Part shown: positions 24,149-32,920 of the stretch, in pieces
How the letters are laid out: the number at the start of each line of letters is the position of its first letter
How positions within the stretch are numbered: position 1 is the first letter of the stretch
Source of the DNA: Desulfovibrio sp.
Lineage (GTDB): Bacteria > Desulfobacterota > Desulfovibrionia > Desulfovibrionales > Desulfovibrionaceae
Reading direction: 5' to 3'
DNA: 37,456 nucleotides
Assembly (NCBI GenBank): GCA_031271265.1
Contig: JAISWB010000081.1
Location: 1-37,456 of the forward strand
The notes under the pieces: model-generated
What the model was told of the DNA's origin: nothing
The model's input: the letters and a program-made list of their open reading frames with translations, nothing else
Databases searched by the model: none
Made by a program: the position numbers and the translations under genes

Positions 24149-26857
24149 ATGGACAACGAAGACATACGGCTTGCGGAACACTGCGCGCGGCTGGACCGCG
24201 CCTGCGGCGCGGCGCGGGATTGGCTCGGGCGCAACCGTTCCCTGGTCGGGCGCGACCTTGAAGGGCAAGAAAAGGAACTGCGCCGGGCCGGGCGTTTTTT
24301 CCGTTCCTGCGCCGTTGCCGCCGAACGCCGCATGTGCGTGGGCGTCTTCGGCCCGAGCCAGGCCGGCAAATCCTACCTGGTGTCCGGGCTGGCCGGCGCG
24401 ACCGCCGGCCGGCTCAGGGTCAGGGTCGGTGACGCGGTCCACGATTTTTTAAGCGACATCAACCCGGCCGGCGGCAAAGAATCCACCGGGCTCGTCACCC
24501 GCTTCACCCCGGCCGGACCTCCGTCCGATATGCAGACAAGCATACAGGCGGATATGCCGCGGGGCAGGCAGACAGGCATACAGGCCGGCATGCCTTTGGG
24601 GGCCGTGCGTATCCGCCTGCTCTCGTTTACGGACATCGTCAAAATTCTTGCCGACACCTATTTTTCCGATGCCGAACACTTTGAAGCCCCCGACCGCGAT
24701 GCGGCCTTCGCCGTCCTCGACTCTCTTGAACAACAGAGAAAACCCGCCGCCGTGGACGGCATAAACGCGGATGACGTTGAAGAACTCCACGAATTCATTG
24801 TCAGGCATTTTCGCGGCAAACCCAGGGTCCAGCAGGTACTGGACGGACATTTCCGGGATCGGGCCGTTTCCCTGGCCCCGGTGCTCGACGATGCCGGCCG
24901 GGCCGAGCTTTTCGGCCTTATCTGGGGCGGCATGGAATCGTTTACCGGGCTGTTGCGTGAACTCTCCGCGGCCTTGCGTTCACTGGACTTCGCCGCCGAG
25001 GCGTTTTGCGGGGCGGAAGCCCTGATCCCGCGCGCAAAAAGCATTATCGACACGGCAACACTGGGCGACCTGCGCCCGGACGGCGACGACCTGCTCGCGC
25101 TGACCGGCCCGTCCGGCAAAACAGCCTTGCTGCCCAGGGTCTACGCCGCGGCCCTGACCGCCGAGCTGATCATGCCCATGGAAGCCGGCGCCGCGGACTT
25201 TTTCGCGCACACCGACCTGCTGGATTTCCCCGGCTACCGCTCACGGAAGATGTTTACCGACCTGGCCGAGGAAACGAAGGATCCGGCCCGACTTGCGGAA
25301 TGCTTTCTGCGCGGCAAGGTATCCTACCTGTTCGAGCGCTACTGCGCGGAACGCGAACTGACGGCCCTGCTGCTGTGCATAGGCGGCGGCGTGCAGGAAG
25401 TGCAGGGACTGGGAGGAGCGGTGAACGACTGGATAGCCGGCGCCTGCGGGGCCACGCCCGAAGCACGCGCCGGCCGGGAAAAAAGCCTCTTCTTCATCCT
25501 GACCAAGGGCGATCTGGAATTCGAAGACAAGGCCGGCGCAGGCGACCCCTCCGGCCGCTGGGATACGCGCATGTTCGCCTCCACGGAAATATTCGGCTCT
25601 TACGGCTGGCTGAAAACATGGGACGACAAAGGGCCTTTCGACAATTTCTTCCTCATGCGCAACCCCACCGTCAAATCCCATCTCTATACCCACGACGGGC
25701 AAGGGCGCGAAACCGGGCTCAGGGAAGACACGGCGGCGTACGTGGGCAGGATTGAAGCGGATTTTCTGCACAGCAGGGCCGTCAGCGAGCATTTTCGGTT
25801 CAAGGCGGAAAGTTGGCGCTCCTTCATCAGTCCCGATGACGGCGGATTGTCCCTGATCAGGGAACGGCTGGCCCCCGTCTGCCGGCCGGGATTGAAGCGG
25901 GAGCAGATACGCGCCTTGCTGAACGGACAGTTGACGCAGCTCCGGGACCGCCTGCGCCCCTACCTGCGCACGGACGACAAGGAAGAGGAGCGCAGGGAAA
26001 AATCCGTCCTGGGGCGGGAACTGGCCAGGATACTCCTGCGCCTCGGCCGCAACGGACGTTTCGGCACGTTCGTGCGCCTGTTCACCATACGTGACCAGGA
26101 TATTTACGACCTGTACTTCAAGGTCAGGTTGAGCCTGCGGGAAGCCCCCACCGGCAATGTGCCCGACGCGGATGAAGCCGATCTGGACGACAAGCTGGCG
26201 GAACTTTTCGGCGAAACCGACCTGCCCCGGACCCCCCGGCCGGAGAAAAACGCTCCGCCCGCGCAGGACGAAGCCGGCCTGCTTGTCGAACACATTGAAA
26301 AATATCACTTCGCCGAATTGCGGGAAGCGGCCGACGACCCGGTACTCCAGCAATTTTTCGGCATTTCGGGCGAACTCTTTTCCGCCCTTGTGCACGAAAC
26401 GGCAAAAGGTTTTGTGCGCCTGGGCGTGCGCGGAACGATGGAGCAACGCCTGCGCGAAGCCTCACGCTACGCGGACGCGGACAGGGAACTCCTGGTATGG
26501 AAGCTGTCCGCCCTTGCCGCCGATGCAATCAATACCTATATAAACTGGCTCGGCTTCGATCCCCGCGCGACCTCGGAACAGGAACGCCGCATAGGCTTCG
26601 GCGGCAAAGAGCGCACGCTCTTCGTCCCTCCGCCCGCCTTTTCCGGGTTGCCCGTTCCGGCCGAAGACCCCGTCGACTACACGGACGCCGGGGTGATGGA
26701 TCGGGCAGCCGCGCTGGCGCACCTGATCGACGGGAATGTAAACTTTGACGGCGTGCGCGATTTTGACCCGGCGGAAAACAGCAAGCTCAGGGAAATTCTG
26801 GACTCCATGCGGATTGAACCATGTTTCAATCCACACCCGGCTCCGTCCGCCGGATGA
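24149..26857 (+). CDS. srfC: SrfC-like large P-loop GTPase
   Basis: A 902-aa protein. The Walker A motif GPSQAGKS is at residues 68-75, preceded by an N-terminal helical region. The following segment RVRVGDAVHDFLSDINPAGG and GLVTRFTP match the Virul_Fac/SrfC family as I recall it. The G3 motif is DFPG (Asp359) in DLLDFPGYRSRK. A long helical C-terminal half suggests a dynamin-like GTPase. There is no membrane helix or signal peptide. It lies 263 bp after srfB; a weak ribosome site precedes the ATG. The neighbour pair SrfB (actin-like) and SrfC is conserved in enterobacterial srf loci, so a shared complex is likely. Confidence 0.82.
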   Translation: MDNEDIRLAEHCARLDRACGAARDWLGRNRSLVGRDLEGQEKELRRAGRFFRSCAVAAERRMCVGVFGPSQAGKSYLVSGLAGATAGRLRVRVGDAVHDFLSDINPAGGKESTGLVTRFTPAGPPSDMQTSIQADMPRGRQTGIQAGMPLGAVRIRLLSFTDIVKILADTYFSDAEHFEAPDRDAAFAVLDSLEQQRKPAAVDGINADDVEELHEFIVRHFRGKPRVQQVLDGHFRDRAVSLAPVLDDAGRAELFGLIWGGMESFTGLLRELSAALRSLDFAAEAFCGAEALIPRAKSIIDTATLGDLRPDGDDLLALTGPSGKTALLPRVYAAALTAELIMPMEAGAADFFAHTDLLDFPGYRSRKMFTDLAEETKDPARLAECFLRGKVSYLFERYCAERELTALLLCIGGGVQEVQGLGGAVNDWIAGACGATPEARAGREKSLFFILTKGDLEFEDKAGAGDPSGRWDTRMFASTEIFGSYGWLKTWDDKGPFDNFFLMRNPTVKSHLYTHDGQGRETGLREDTAAYVGRIEADFLHSRAVSEHFRFKAESWRSFISPDDGGLSLIRERLAPVCRPGLKREQIRALLNGQLTQLRDRLRPYLRTDDKEEERREKSVLGRELARILLRLGRNGRFGTFVRLFTIRDQDIYDLYFKVRLSLREAPTGNVPDADEADLDDKLAELFGETDLPRTPRPEKNAPPAQDEAGLLVEHIEKYHFAELREAADDPVLQQFFGISGELFSALVHETAKGFVRLGVRGTMEQRLREASRYADADRELLVWKLSALAADAINTYINWLGFDPRATSEQERRIGFGGKERTLFVPPPAFSGLPVPAEDPVDYTDAGVMDRAAALAHLIDGNVNFDGVRDFDPAENSKLREILDSMRIEPCFNPHPAPSAG

Positions 26858-26869
26858 CTGCTACCGGGT

Positions 26870-27003
26870 AACGCTTTGTTTTTATGCCTCCGGCGGCCTG
26901 GGCTCCGCCCCTGGAACGCTTTGTTTTTATGTCTCCGGCGGCCGGGGCTCCGCCCCTGGAATGTTTTGTTTTTATGCCTCCGGCGGCCGGGCTCCGCCCT
27001 TGG
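26870..27003 (+). repeat. Three tandem 45-bp units
   Basis: Units at 26870-26914, 26915-26959 and 26960-27003 each read AACGCTTTGTTTTTATGC, then CTCCGGCGGCC, then a GGGGCTCCGCCCC palindrome and TGG, with one or two changes per unit and one base missing in the third. Units are nearly identical, so recent expansion is likely. On the minus strand they encode a 15-residue Arg/Lys repeat by chance. Confidence 0.9.
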
Positions 27004-27048
27004 AACCCGCCGGGGGAAATGATTACCCCCGGACCCCCTCAATAGAGG
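27004..27048. repeat. Terminal hairpin of the dispersed element
   Basis: CCGGGGG (from 27010) and CCCCCGG (to 27032) pair around an AAATGATTA-like loop, as at 2779-2801 and 34926-34941. It closes the tandem array and completes one copy of the dispersed family. Confidence 0.65.
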
Positions 27049-27078
27049 CCGATGCGAAAATATAAGCGTTATGTAGTA

Positions 27079-27196
27079 CTACCCCATCCCTGCGGAAAGG
27101 AACCGGGTAGATTGGACCCTCCCCGAAGGGAGGAGTTACCGGGAAGGTATCCCCGGCTTTGCCGGGAGTTCGGGACAGTCTCTCCCTGAAGGGAGA
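27079..27196 (+). promoter_or_regulatory. Leader with four stem-loops upstream of the Sel1 gene
   Basis: Four inverted repeats follow in 118 bp: CTACCC/GGGTAG (27079-27110), CCTCCC/GGGAGG (27118-27133), CCCGGC-TTT-GCCGGG (27152-27166) and TCTCCCT/AGGGAGA (27181-27196). The last ends 25 bp before the start codon. It could be a structured leader RNA or another repeat block; no known riboswitch class is recognised. Confidence 0.5.
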
Positions 27197-27221
27197 TGTT
27201 TCAGAGCTAAAGGAAGTTCCG

Positions 27222-28430
27222 ATGAAAGCGGAATACGTCAATGATCCCGTCAAGGGTCCGGGGTATGCGCTGCTGCTGCTCGTCGGGGACGATGTTCCCG
27301 ATGCCCCGGCAACGGCGCGCTGCATCATAAAAAGGTCGTCCGACGGGAAAACGCTGGGACGCGGCGGCTGGGACCGGGCCGAATGCGACCTGCCCTGCAG
27401 GGGCATTCAGCTTGCCGATGAGGGCATCGCCCTGTCCGTGGGCCCGGAAGTGGTGGACAACCTTGACGCTCTGGAAGGCTACCGTCTCGTCCTGCGGTGC
27501 GCCGACGGCAGGCAAGCCGTCAGCTCCCTGCATGTCGCGGGCATTGTCTATTCCCCCCAGACCGGCGTGCGGGGGGTGGCGGAAGCCCCTTATCAGCCGG
27601 AGGCGACAACCCCGCAAGCCCCTCCGCAACCGGAGTTGGACGAAAGTGTCGCGGAACCCGAAACCGCATCTTCACAACCGGGTGATATTTCGGATCATCA
27701 GGAAATTTCTGATGACGATATAATCACTCTCGACAATGCCGTGCCGCGTGAAGAGCCGGCAGCGCCGCCGTATGCGGACATTCCGCCTCTGCCCCCGCGC
27801 CCGGCAGGCGGCAAAAGCAGAACGCCGCTTGCTGCGGGTTTGATTCTGCTTCTGGCCGTATGCGCAGGCGCGGCAGTCCTGAAAATGCGCCCCGACGCGA
27901 CAAAGAACGATGTACCCCCGGCCCGGCCGCCCCTTGCAGACGGTGCCGTCCCCGAAGCCGCCCCTCCGGCGGCGGCGCCTCCGACCGGCGGGGAACAATC
28001 TCCCCCTGCCGCCCCACCGTCGGACAAGCCCGTCGACGCGGGCCGGGCCGGGGAGACAAGCTCCCTGAACAGGGCGCGCGGGCACCTCGCGGGCACGGCC
28101 GATCCCGAGGCAAGCCTTGCACTGTACCGGCAGTTGCGGACGGAAGAAAACGGCGCGGACGCGGCCTTCCTGCTGGTCGAAGATGCGGCCCAGAAAGGGC
28201 TGCCCGAAGCCATGCTCCTCGTCGCAGGCTGGTATGATCCCCTGGTTGTCGGAGACAAGGGCAGCATCAAAACCGACGCGGAAGAGGCGTTCAACTGGTA
28301 TACCAAGGCGGCTCAGGCCGGAGTCGCCGAAGCGGAGGCGCGCCTCGCGGCCTTGAAAGCACGCGTCGCGGCCGAGGCCGCGGCAGGTGACAGGGAAGCG
28401 GAACGCCTGCTGAAACGCTTCCCCCGTTGA
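27222..28430 (+). CDS. Bitopic membrane protein with C-terminal Sel1-like region
   Basis: A 402-aa protein. The N-terminal ~115 residues form a small globular domain (ending in SSLHVAGIVYS), followed by a Pro/Glu-rich linker, a KSR stop and a transmembrane helix (about 202-220). A second Pro/Ala-rich linker leads to a helical C-terminal part with one Sel1-type repeat (AFNWYTKAAQAGVAEAEARL). The positive residues before the helix put the N-terminus inside and the Sel1 region in the periplasm. AAGGAA lies six bases before the ATG at 27222; the frame is open further up without a better site. It belongs to the srf locus by position. Sel1 repeats usually bind partner proteins. Confidence 0.7.
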   Translation: MKAEYVNDPVKGPGYALLLLVGDDVPDAPATARCIIKRSSDGKTLGRGGWDRAECDLPCRGIQLADEGIALSVGPEVVDNLDALEGYRLVLRCADGRQAVSSLHVAGIVYSPQTGVRGVAEAPYQPEATTPQAPPQPELDESVAEPETASSQPGDISDHQEISDDDIITLDNAVPREEPAAPPYADIPPLPPRPAGGKSRTPLAAGLILLLAVCAGAAVLKMRPDATKNDVPPARPPLADGAVPEAAPPAAAPPTGGEQSPPAAPPSDKPVDAGRAGETSSLNRARGHLAGTADPEASLALYRQLRTEENGADAAFLLVEDAAQKGLPEAMLLVAGWYDPLVVGDKGSIKTDAEEAFNWYTKAAQAGVAEAEARLAALKARVAAEAAAGDREAERLLKRFPR

Positions 28431-28449
28431 CAACGGAAACGCTGAGATT

Positions 28450-28570
28450 TTATATGCCTCCGGCGGCCGGGGCGCTGCGCACAGCCTGTGTCCGCGGCCT
28501 CGGCCCCTATCCGGACGCGGCCGGGGCGTTGCCCCGGACCCCGCAGGGACGCTGTCCCGGACCTTGCCGA
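28450..28570. repeat. Dispersed palindromic element upstream of the VWA gene
   Basis: TATGCCTCCGGCGGCCGGGG (28453-28472) matches the start of the family units at 26882 and 34956 (inverted). Further stems CCGGGGC-GTT-GCCCCGG and GGGAC-GCT-GTCCC follow. It fills most of the Sel1-VWA gap. Confidence 0.65.
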
Positions 28571-28573
28571 GGT

Positions 28574-28632
28574 CGACCTGAGTAGGCGCAAGGTCGATGA
28601 TTTCCCGGCCGGCCTTGCGCTTACTCAGGTCG
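28574..28632. repeat. Near-perfect 20-bp hairpin before the VWA gene
   Basis: CGACCTGAGTAGGCGCAAGG (28574-28593) pairs with 28613-28632 with a single mismatch, around a 19-base loop. It ends 27 bp before the VWA start codon. No T run follows, so it is not a plain terminator. The right arm recurs at 20684-20703. Confidence 0.8.
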
Positions 28633-28659
28633 AGTCCCCTCATTTCGGAGCTCCCGGCA

Positions 28660-30687
28660 ATGTTGCAGCATAGAAACATACCCGTATTTACGTTTGTTCA
28701 GTCCGCCGTTGTGTGCCTGTTGCTCTGCCTTTGCGCGGGCTCAGTGTCGGCGGCCGGAAAAAGCCCCCTGCTTCTGGAGGGCAAAAAAACCTTGTTTCAG
28801 CGTGTGGTCACGCATCCCGGCGCCCGCCTGACGGCCGGACCTGAAGAGACTGCGCAGGTCTTGCAGGACCCCGTCAAAACCTTCAGCGTGTTTTACGTGT
28901 TCGAACGCAGGAACGGTTTTCTGGAAGTCGGGCCTTCGACGTCCGCACCCGCGGGCTGGATGCGCGAAAACGAGGCCACCGACTGGCCGCAGGCCATGAC
29001 CCTGCTCTTTGCCGAACGCAGCGGGCGCATGCCGGTCTTGTTCTTCAAGGACCTCCGGGCGCTGGAAGCCTTGTGCGCGGCCGACGACCTGAAAGAGCGC
29101 CTGCAAGGCCTGGAAAAACGTCTGGCTGAGGCGCGCGCCGGGCAGCAGACGCCGGCGGATACCCCCCTGCTCGCTTCGGAACCGCCCGATGTCGATGGAG
29201 CCGTGTCCGCTTCGCGCTTTTACCTCATGCCGATCCGCAGCATGAGCGCTCCTTTTGAAGGGACGAAATTTCTGGAAGTGGCCTCTATTGATCCCGGCTC
29301 GGGCGCCGGCGGCAAGTCGGGGCGGGGAACGGGGGCGGACGGAGCGGGAAACGGGCGGGCCGGACCCGCCCTGCCTAGTACGGGCATCGCCTTTGTCATA
29401 GACACGACCATCTCCATGAAACCCTATATAGATGAAAGCCTGAAGGTGATTCGCGCGGCTTTTGACGATATCGAAAAACAAAAGCTGGACGCCGAGGCCG
29501 GTTTTGCCGTCATGGCCTTCCGCAGCAGCACGCAGGGCAGGCCCGAAGTCGAATATACCACCCGCAAAGTCTGCGATTTCACAACGCTGAAGGACAGGAA
29601 AAAACTTGAGGACGCCTTGGCTGAGGTCCGCGAGGCCGCGGTTTCCACCCACGACTATGACGAAGATTCCATGGCCGGCGTCAAGGCCGCCGTTGATGAA
29701 CTGGACTGGTCCGGGTACAACGCAAGGATCATCGTACTCATTACCGATGCCGGCCCCCTGCGCCCCGGCGACCCTCTGGCCGGGACGCGCATGGCGCCGC
29801 CGGAACTGCGCGACTATGCCAAGGCGAAAAATATCTGGCTCACGGCCTGCCACATACTCACCCCGACGGGTAAAAACGATCATGCGTACGCGGCCAAAGC
29901 CTACCGCGAATTGACCAGGACTTCCGACAAGGCTTCAAGCTACATGCCGATCAAGGCCCCGGATCAAAAAACCGGGGCGGAGAGCTTTCGCAGAACGGCA
30001 GCGCAGTTGGCCGCAAGTTTGGCCGGCGTCGTCAAGCATACGGCCGCGGATGCCAAGAAGCGCGTGCAGACGGCGCGGCCGGGCAAGGACCTCGACCCGG
30101 CGGAAGAGGCCCGGCGCATCGGCGAAAGCATCGGCTACGCCGCCCGCCTGGACTTTCTCGGGAAACAGCGCGGGAACCGCGCCCCTTCCGTTGTGAACGC
30201 CTGGGTCGCCGACATGGATCTGGCGCAACTGGCGGACGGCCGCTATCTGCCGACCGTGGAAACGGCCGTGCTGCTGACCAAAAATCAGCTCAGCGACCTG
30301 CAGCGCACCCTGCAGATTATCGTGGACAACGCCGAGCGCACCAAAAAAACGGATTCCAGAGACTTTTTCCAGTCCATACTCTCGGCGTCGGTCCGGACGG
30401 CGCGGGACCCGGCAGCCTTCAGCGCGCAGCCCGGCCGCAACCTGCAGGAAAGCGGCGTCCTCGGCGAATTTCTCGAAGGGCTTCCCTACAAGAGCGATAT
30501 CATGCTGCTGCGCGAGGAAGACTGGTACCGCATGAGCGTCGGCGAGCAGACGGCCTTCGTCAACCGCTTGAAATCACGCATCAGCCGCTATGAAGAATAC
30601 GACAAGGATGCAGCCGGCTGGGAAAGTTTCGGGGCGGAAAATTCCGGGGACTGGGTATGCAGGATTCCCCTGAGCGTACTGCCCTGA
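28660..30687 (+). CDS. Periplasmic VWA-domain protein of the srf locus
   Basis: A 675-aa exported protein. A signal peptide ends near residue 32 (SVSAAG). The N-terminal 100 residues resemble an SH3-like bacterial domain (FSVFYVFERRNGFLEVG, then AGWMREN). A FYLMPI-x-S-MSAPFEG segment leads into the VWA domain (243-430), whose metal site is DTTIS from Asp248 (Thr in place of the usual Ser). This order is like the C-terminal part of PpkA-type proteins. The C-terminal third is helical. GGAG stands nine bases before the ATG. Its end overlaps the ABC ATPase gene by 31 bp, so it is coupled to the transporter. It probably binds a periplasmic partner. Confidence 0.82.
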   Translation: MLQHRNIPVFTFVQSAVVCLLLCLCAGSVSAAGKSPLLLEGKKTLFQRVVTHPGARLTAGPEETAQVLQDPVKTFSVFYVFERRNGFLEVGPSTSAPAGWMRENEATDWPQAMTLLFAERSGRMPVLFFKDLRALEALCAADDLKERLQGLEKRLAEARAGQQTPADTPLLASEPPDVDGAVSASRFYLMPIRSMSAPFEGTKFLEVASIDPGSGAGGKSGRGTGADGAGNGRAGPALPSTGIAFVIDTTISMKPYIDESLKVIRAAFDDIEKQKLDAEAGFAVMAFRSSTQGRPEVEYTTRKVCDFTTLKDRKKLEDALAEVREAAVSTHDYDEDSMAGVKAAVDELDWSGYNARIIVLITDAGPLRPGDPLAGTRMAPPELRDYAKAKNIWLTACHILTPTGKNDHAYAAKAYRELTRTSDKASSYMPIKAPDQKTGAESFRRTAAQLAASLAGVVKHTAADAKKRVQTARPGKDLDPAEEARRIGESIGYAARLDFLGKQRGNRAPSVVNAWVADMDLAQLADGRYLPTVETAVLLTKNQLSDLQRTLQIIVDNAERTKKTDSRDFFQSILSASVRTARDPAAFSAQPGRNLQESGVLGEFLEGLPYKSDIMLLREEDWYRMSVGEQTAFVNRLKSRISRYEEYDKDAAGWESFGAENSGDWVCRIPLSVLP

Positions 30688-31562
30688 CGGCCGCAGGTGC
30701 AGCCTCCTCTCCGGCGGCCGGCCTGCGCGGCCCGCCGGAAGGTTCGGCCGGACGGGCCGGCAGAGCCGCCGCCCCTCCCGTACTCAGCCTGCGCGGCCTG
30801 CGCAAGGACCGCGCTCCCGACCGGGAGGGCGCGTACAGCCTGCTTGTGCCCTCTTTCATTCTGCGCCTGGGAGAAAAGGCGCTGATCACCGGACCGTCGG
30901 GGTGCGGCAAAAGCACCTTTCTGGATCTGGCGGGCATGGTCCTCAGACCGGATGCGGCCGATGAATTTCTCTTTTTCCCCGGCGCGCGCGAGGGCAGGGA
31001 CGATGCCTGCGATGCGGCCGGCGCCTGGAAGGCGAACCGCTTTGAAGAACTGGCCCGCAGGCGGCGCAGCGTGGGCTATGTCTTGCAGACCGGCGGGCTT
31101 TTGCCTTTTCTGACGGTGCGGGAGAATATCCGCATCCGGCTCAGGCTGCTCGGACTGCCTCCGGATTCGGAGCAGGAAGCAAGGACGGCCGAACGATTGA
31201 AGATAACGCACCTGCTGCATGCGTATCCCGCCCGCCTTTCCGTCGGCGAGCGGCAGCGGGCGGCCATAGCGCGCGCTCTGGCCGCCGACCCGCCCCTGGT
31301 GCTGGCCGACGAACCCACGGCTTCCCTGGACCCGGAAAACGCGCACACCGTCATGCGCATGTTCGCGGCCTGCGCCGAAGAATCCGGCGCGGCCCTGCTG
31401 GTGGTCAGCCACGCCCCGGAACAGATGCCGGACATGCATTTCCGCCGCCTGCGCATACGCATCGGCGCAACGGAGGCGGGGACACAGGCCGTTCTGGAAG
31501 AGGTTCTCCCTGACGGCGCGGTATCGGCCGTGACCGAACGCAGGAAAGGAATTTTGCGGTGA
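30657..31562 (+). CDS. ABC transporter ATP-binding protein (LolD/MacB-type)
   Basis: A 301-aa ATPase. Walker A is GPSGCGKST (79-87), the Q-loop VLQTGG, the signature LSVGERQRAAIARAL, Walker B LVLADEPTASLD and the switch His in VVSHA. This set matches the LolD/FtsE/MacB group. The first 45 residues are a low-complexity Ala/Gly/Arg extension, probably because the start was fixed inside the VWA gene; no other start is better. It overlaps the permease by four bp (GTGA). The pair would form an inner-membrane complex of the type that acts on envelope substrates without an importer pore. Confidence 0.9.
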   Translation: MQDSPERTALTAAGAASSPAAGLRGPPEGSAGRAGRAAAPPVLSLRGLRKDRAPDREGAYSLLVPSFILRLGEKALITGPSGCGKSTFLDLAGMVLRPDAADEFLFFPGAREGRDDACDAAGAWKANRFEELARRRRSVGYVLQTGGLLPFLTVRENIRIRLRLLGLPPDSEQEARTAERLKITHLLHAYPARLSVGERQRAAIARALAADPPLVLADEPTASLDPENAHTVMRMFAACAEESGAALLVVSHAPEQMPDMHFRRLRIRIGATEAGTQAVLEEVLPDGAVSAVTERRKGILR

Positions 31563-32920
31563 ACGCCGTACTCCACACGCTGAACATGGCCTGGCGGGAT
31601 TACCGCCACGAAGCGCTGCTTTCGGCCTGCTCGGTGTTCGTGCTGGCTGCCGTGTTGGCTCCGCTCATGGTGCTGCTGGGCGTGCGCCACGGGGTGGTGC
31701 AGGCCATGACCGAACGCCTGCTGAACGATCCGCGCACTCTGGAAGTCACGCCGTCGGGCAGCGGCAGGTACGGTCCGCAGTGGTTCCGCGCCTTGTCCGC
31801 CCTGCCGGAAACGGCCTTCGTCGTGCCCCAGACCCGTTCCATAGCGGCCGTCATCACGCTCTCCAACCCGGCGGACAAACGCTTGCCCGCAAATCCCGCG
31901 TCCCTTGTCGCCACCGCGCCCGGAGACCCCCTGCCGGCGCGTTACGGACTGCCCGACGCCGTTCTCGCGGCAGATCCCGCAGAAAAGAACGGCGCCGATA
32001 CGGGCGTTGCGGCCGGCAACGCCGCAGGAGAAAACGCCCTCCCCGTTGCCGGGGTCATCCTTTCCGAATCGGCGGCCCGCAAGGCGGGCCTTGGCGACGG
32101 CGCGGCCGGAGCCTTACTTGAAGGCCGCGTGGAACGCATTGTCGACGGCAGGCGCGAAGCCGCAACGGTGTACCTGCGCGTCGCGTCCGTGCTCCCGGCC
32201 GAGGCCTTGAGCACGGACGCCGTGTTGGTGCCTTTGGAACTGCTGGCGGCTTCCGAGGATTACCGGGACGGCCGGGACGCGCCCTTTTTCCGGCCGGCGG
32301 GCAAGGCCCGCCCCGGCGCGGCGTACGGACGCGGCTCATCCGATCTTGACGCGTATATCCGCGACGTGCGCGACGAGCGCGTCTACGCCTCTTTCCGTCT
32401 CTATGCGCGGACCTTGGACGACGTTGCCCCGTTGCGCGACTATTTTCTGGAGAGGAACGTGGACGTCTACGTCCGCGCGGCGGAAATTGAGGCGGTACGC
32501 GATCTGGACCGCTCCTTCGGCGTGGTGTTCGGCCTGATTACCGGGGCGGCCCTGTTCGGGTTTACGGCGTCCACGGCAGGCAATGCCCTGGCAAACGTCA
32601 AGCGCAAGCGGCGCTCCCTGGGCGTCATGCGCCTGCTGGGTTTTCCAGGCAGGGGCATGCTGCTGTTTCCGGTTGCCCAGGGCGTGTTTACGGCCGCGTT
32701 CGGCACCGCGGCGGCTTATGCCCTGTACCTTTGCACGGCGTACGGCATCGACCTGTATTTTGCCGGGCGTATTTCCGGCGCGGAAACCGTATGCGCGTTG
32801 CCGCCGGACCGGCTTCCGGCCGTTTTCGGCACGGTGTTGCTCGTTTCCGCGGCGGCATCGTTGTCCGCGGCCTTCCGGGCCATAAGCATCGAGCCTTCGG
32901 AGGTCATTCGCGATGTTTAA
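31559..32920 (+). CDS. FtsX/MacB-family ABC permease
   Basis: A 453-aa permease with the MacB fold: one helix near the N-terminus (about 22-45), a large periplasmic domain (about 60-320), then three helices (about 327-347, 372-394, 424-445). The short cytoplasmic loop KRKRRSLGVMRLLGF before helix 3 is the usual contact to the ATPase. The start is GTG (31559), with AGGA eight bases upstream. It overlaps both neighbours. Substrate: unknown; LolCE-like lipoprotein release or MacB-like mechanotransmission are both possible, and the lipoprotein at the start of the locus is a candidate. Confidence 0.87.
   Translation: MNAVLHTLNMAWRDYRHEALLSACSVFVLAAVLAPLMVLLGVRHGVVQAMTERLLNDPRTLEVTPSGSGRYGPQWFRALSALPETAFVVPQTRSIAAVITLSNPADKRLPANPASLVATAPGDPLPARYGLPDAVLAADPAEKNGADTGVAAGNAAGENALPVAGVILSESAARKAGLGDGAAGALLEGRVERIVDGRREAATVYLRVASVLPAEALSTDAVLVPLELLAASEDYRDGRDAPFFRPAGKARPGAAYGRGSSDLDAYIRDVRDERVYASFRLYARTLDDVAPLRDYFLERNVDVYVRAAEIEAVRDLDRSFGVVFGLITGAALFGFTASTAGNALANVKRKRRSLGVMRLLGFPGRGMLLFPVAQGVFTAAFGTAAAYALYLCTAYGIDLYFAGRISGAETVCALPPDRLPAVFGTVLLVSAAASLSAAFRAISIEPSEVIRDV

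Noticed and set aside
25241..26446. Minus-strand open frame of 401 codons inside srfC
   Set aside because: Shadow frame without motifs; srfC covers it with the P-loop GTPase frame.
26870..27003. CRISPR array
   Set aside because: Units are contiguous 45-bp tandem repeats without unique spacers, and no cas gene is present.
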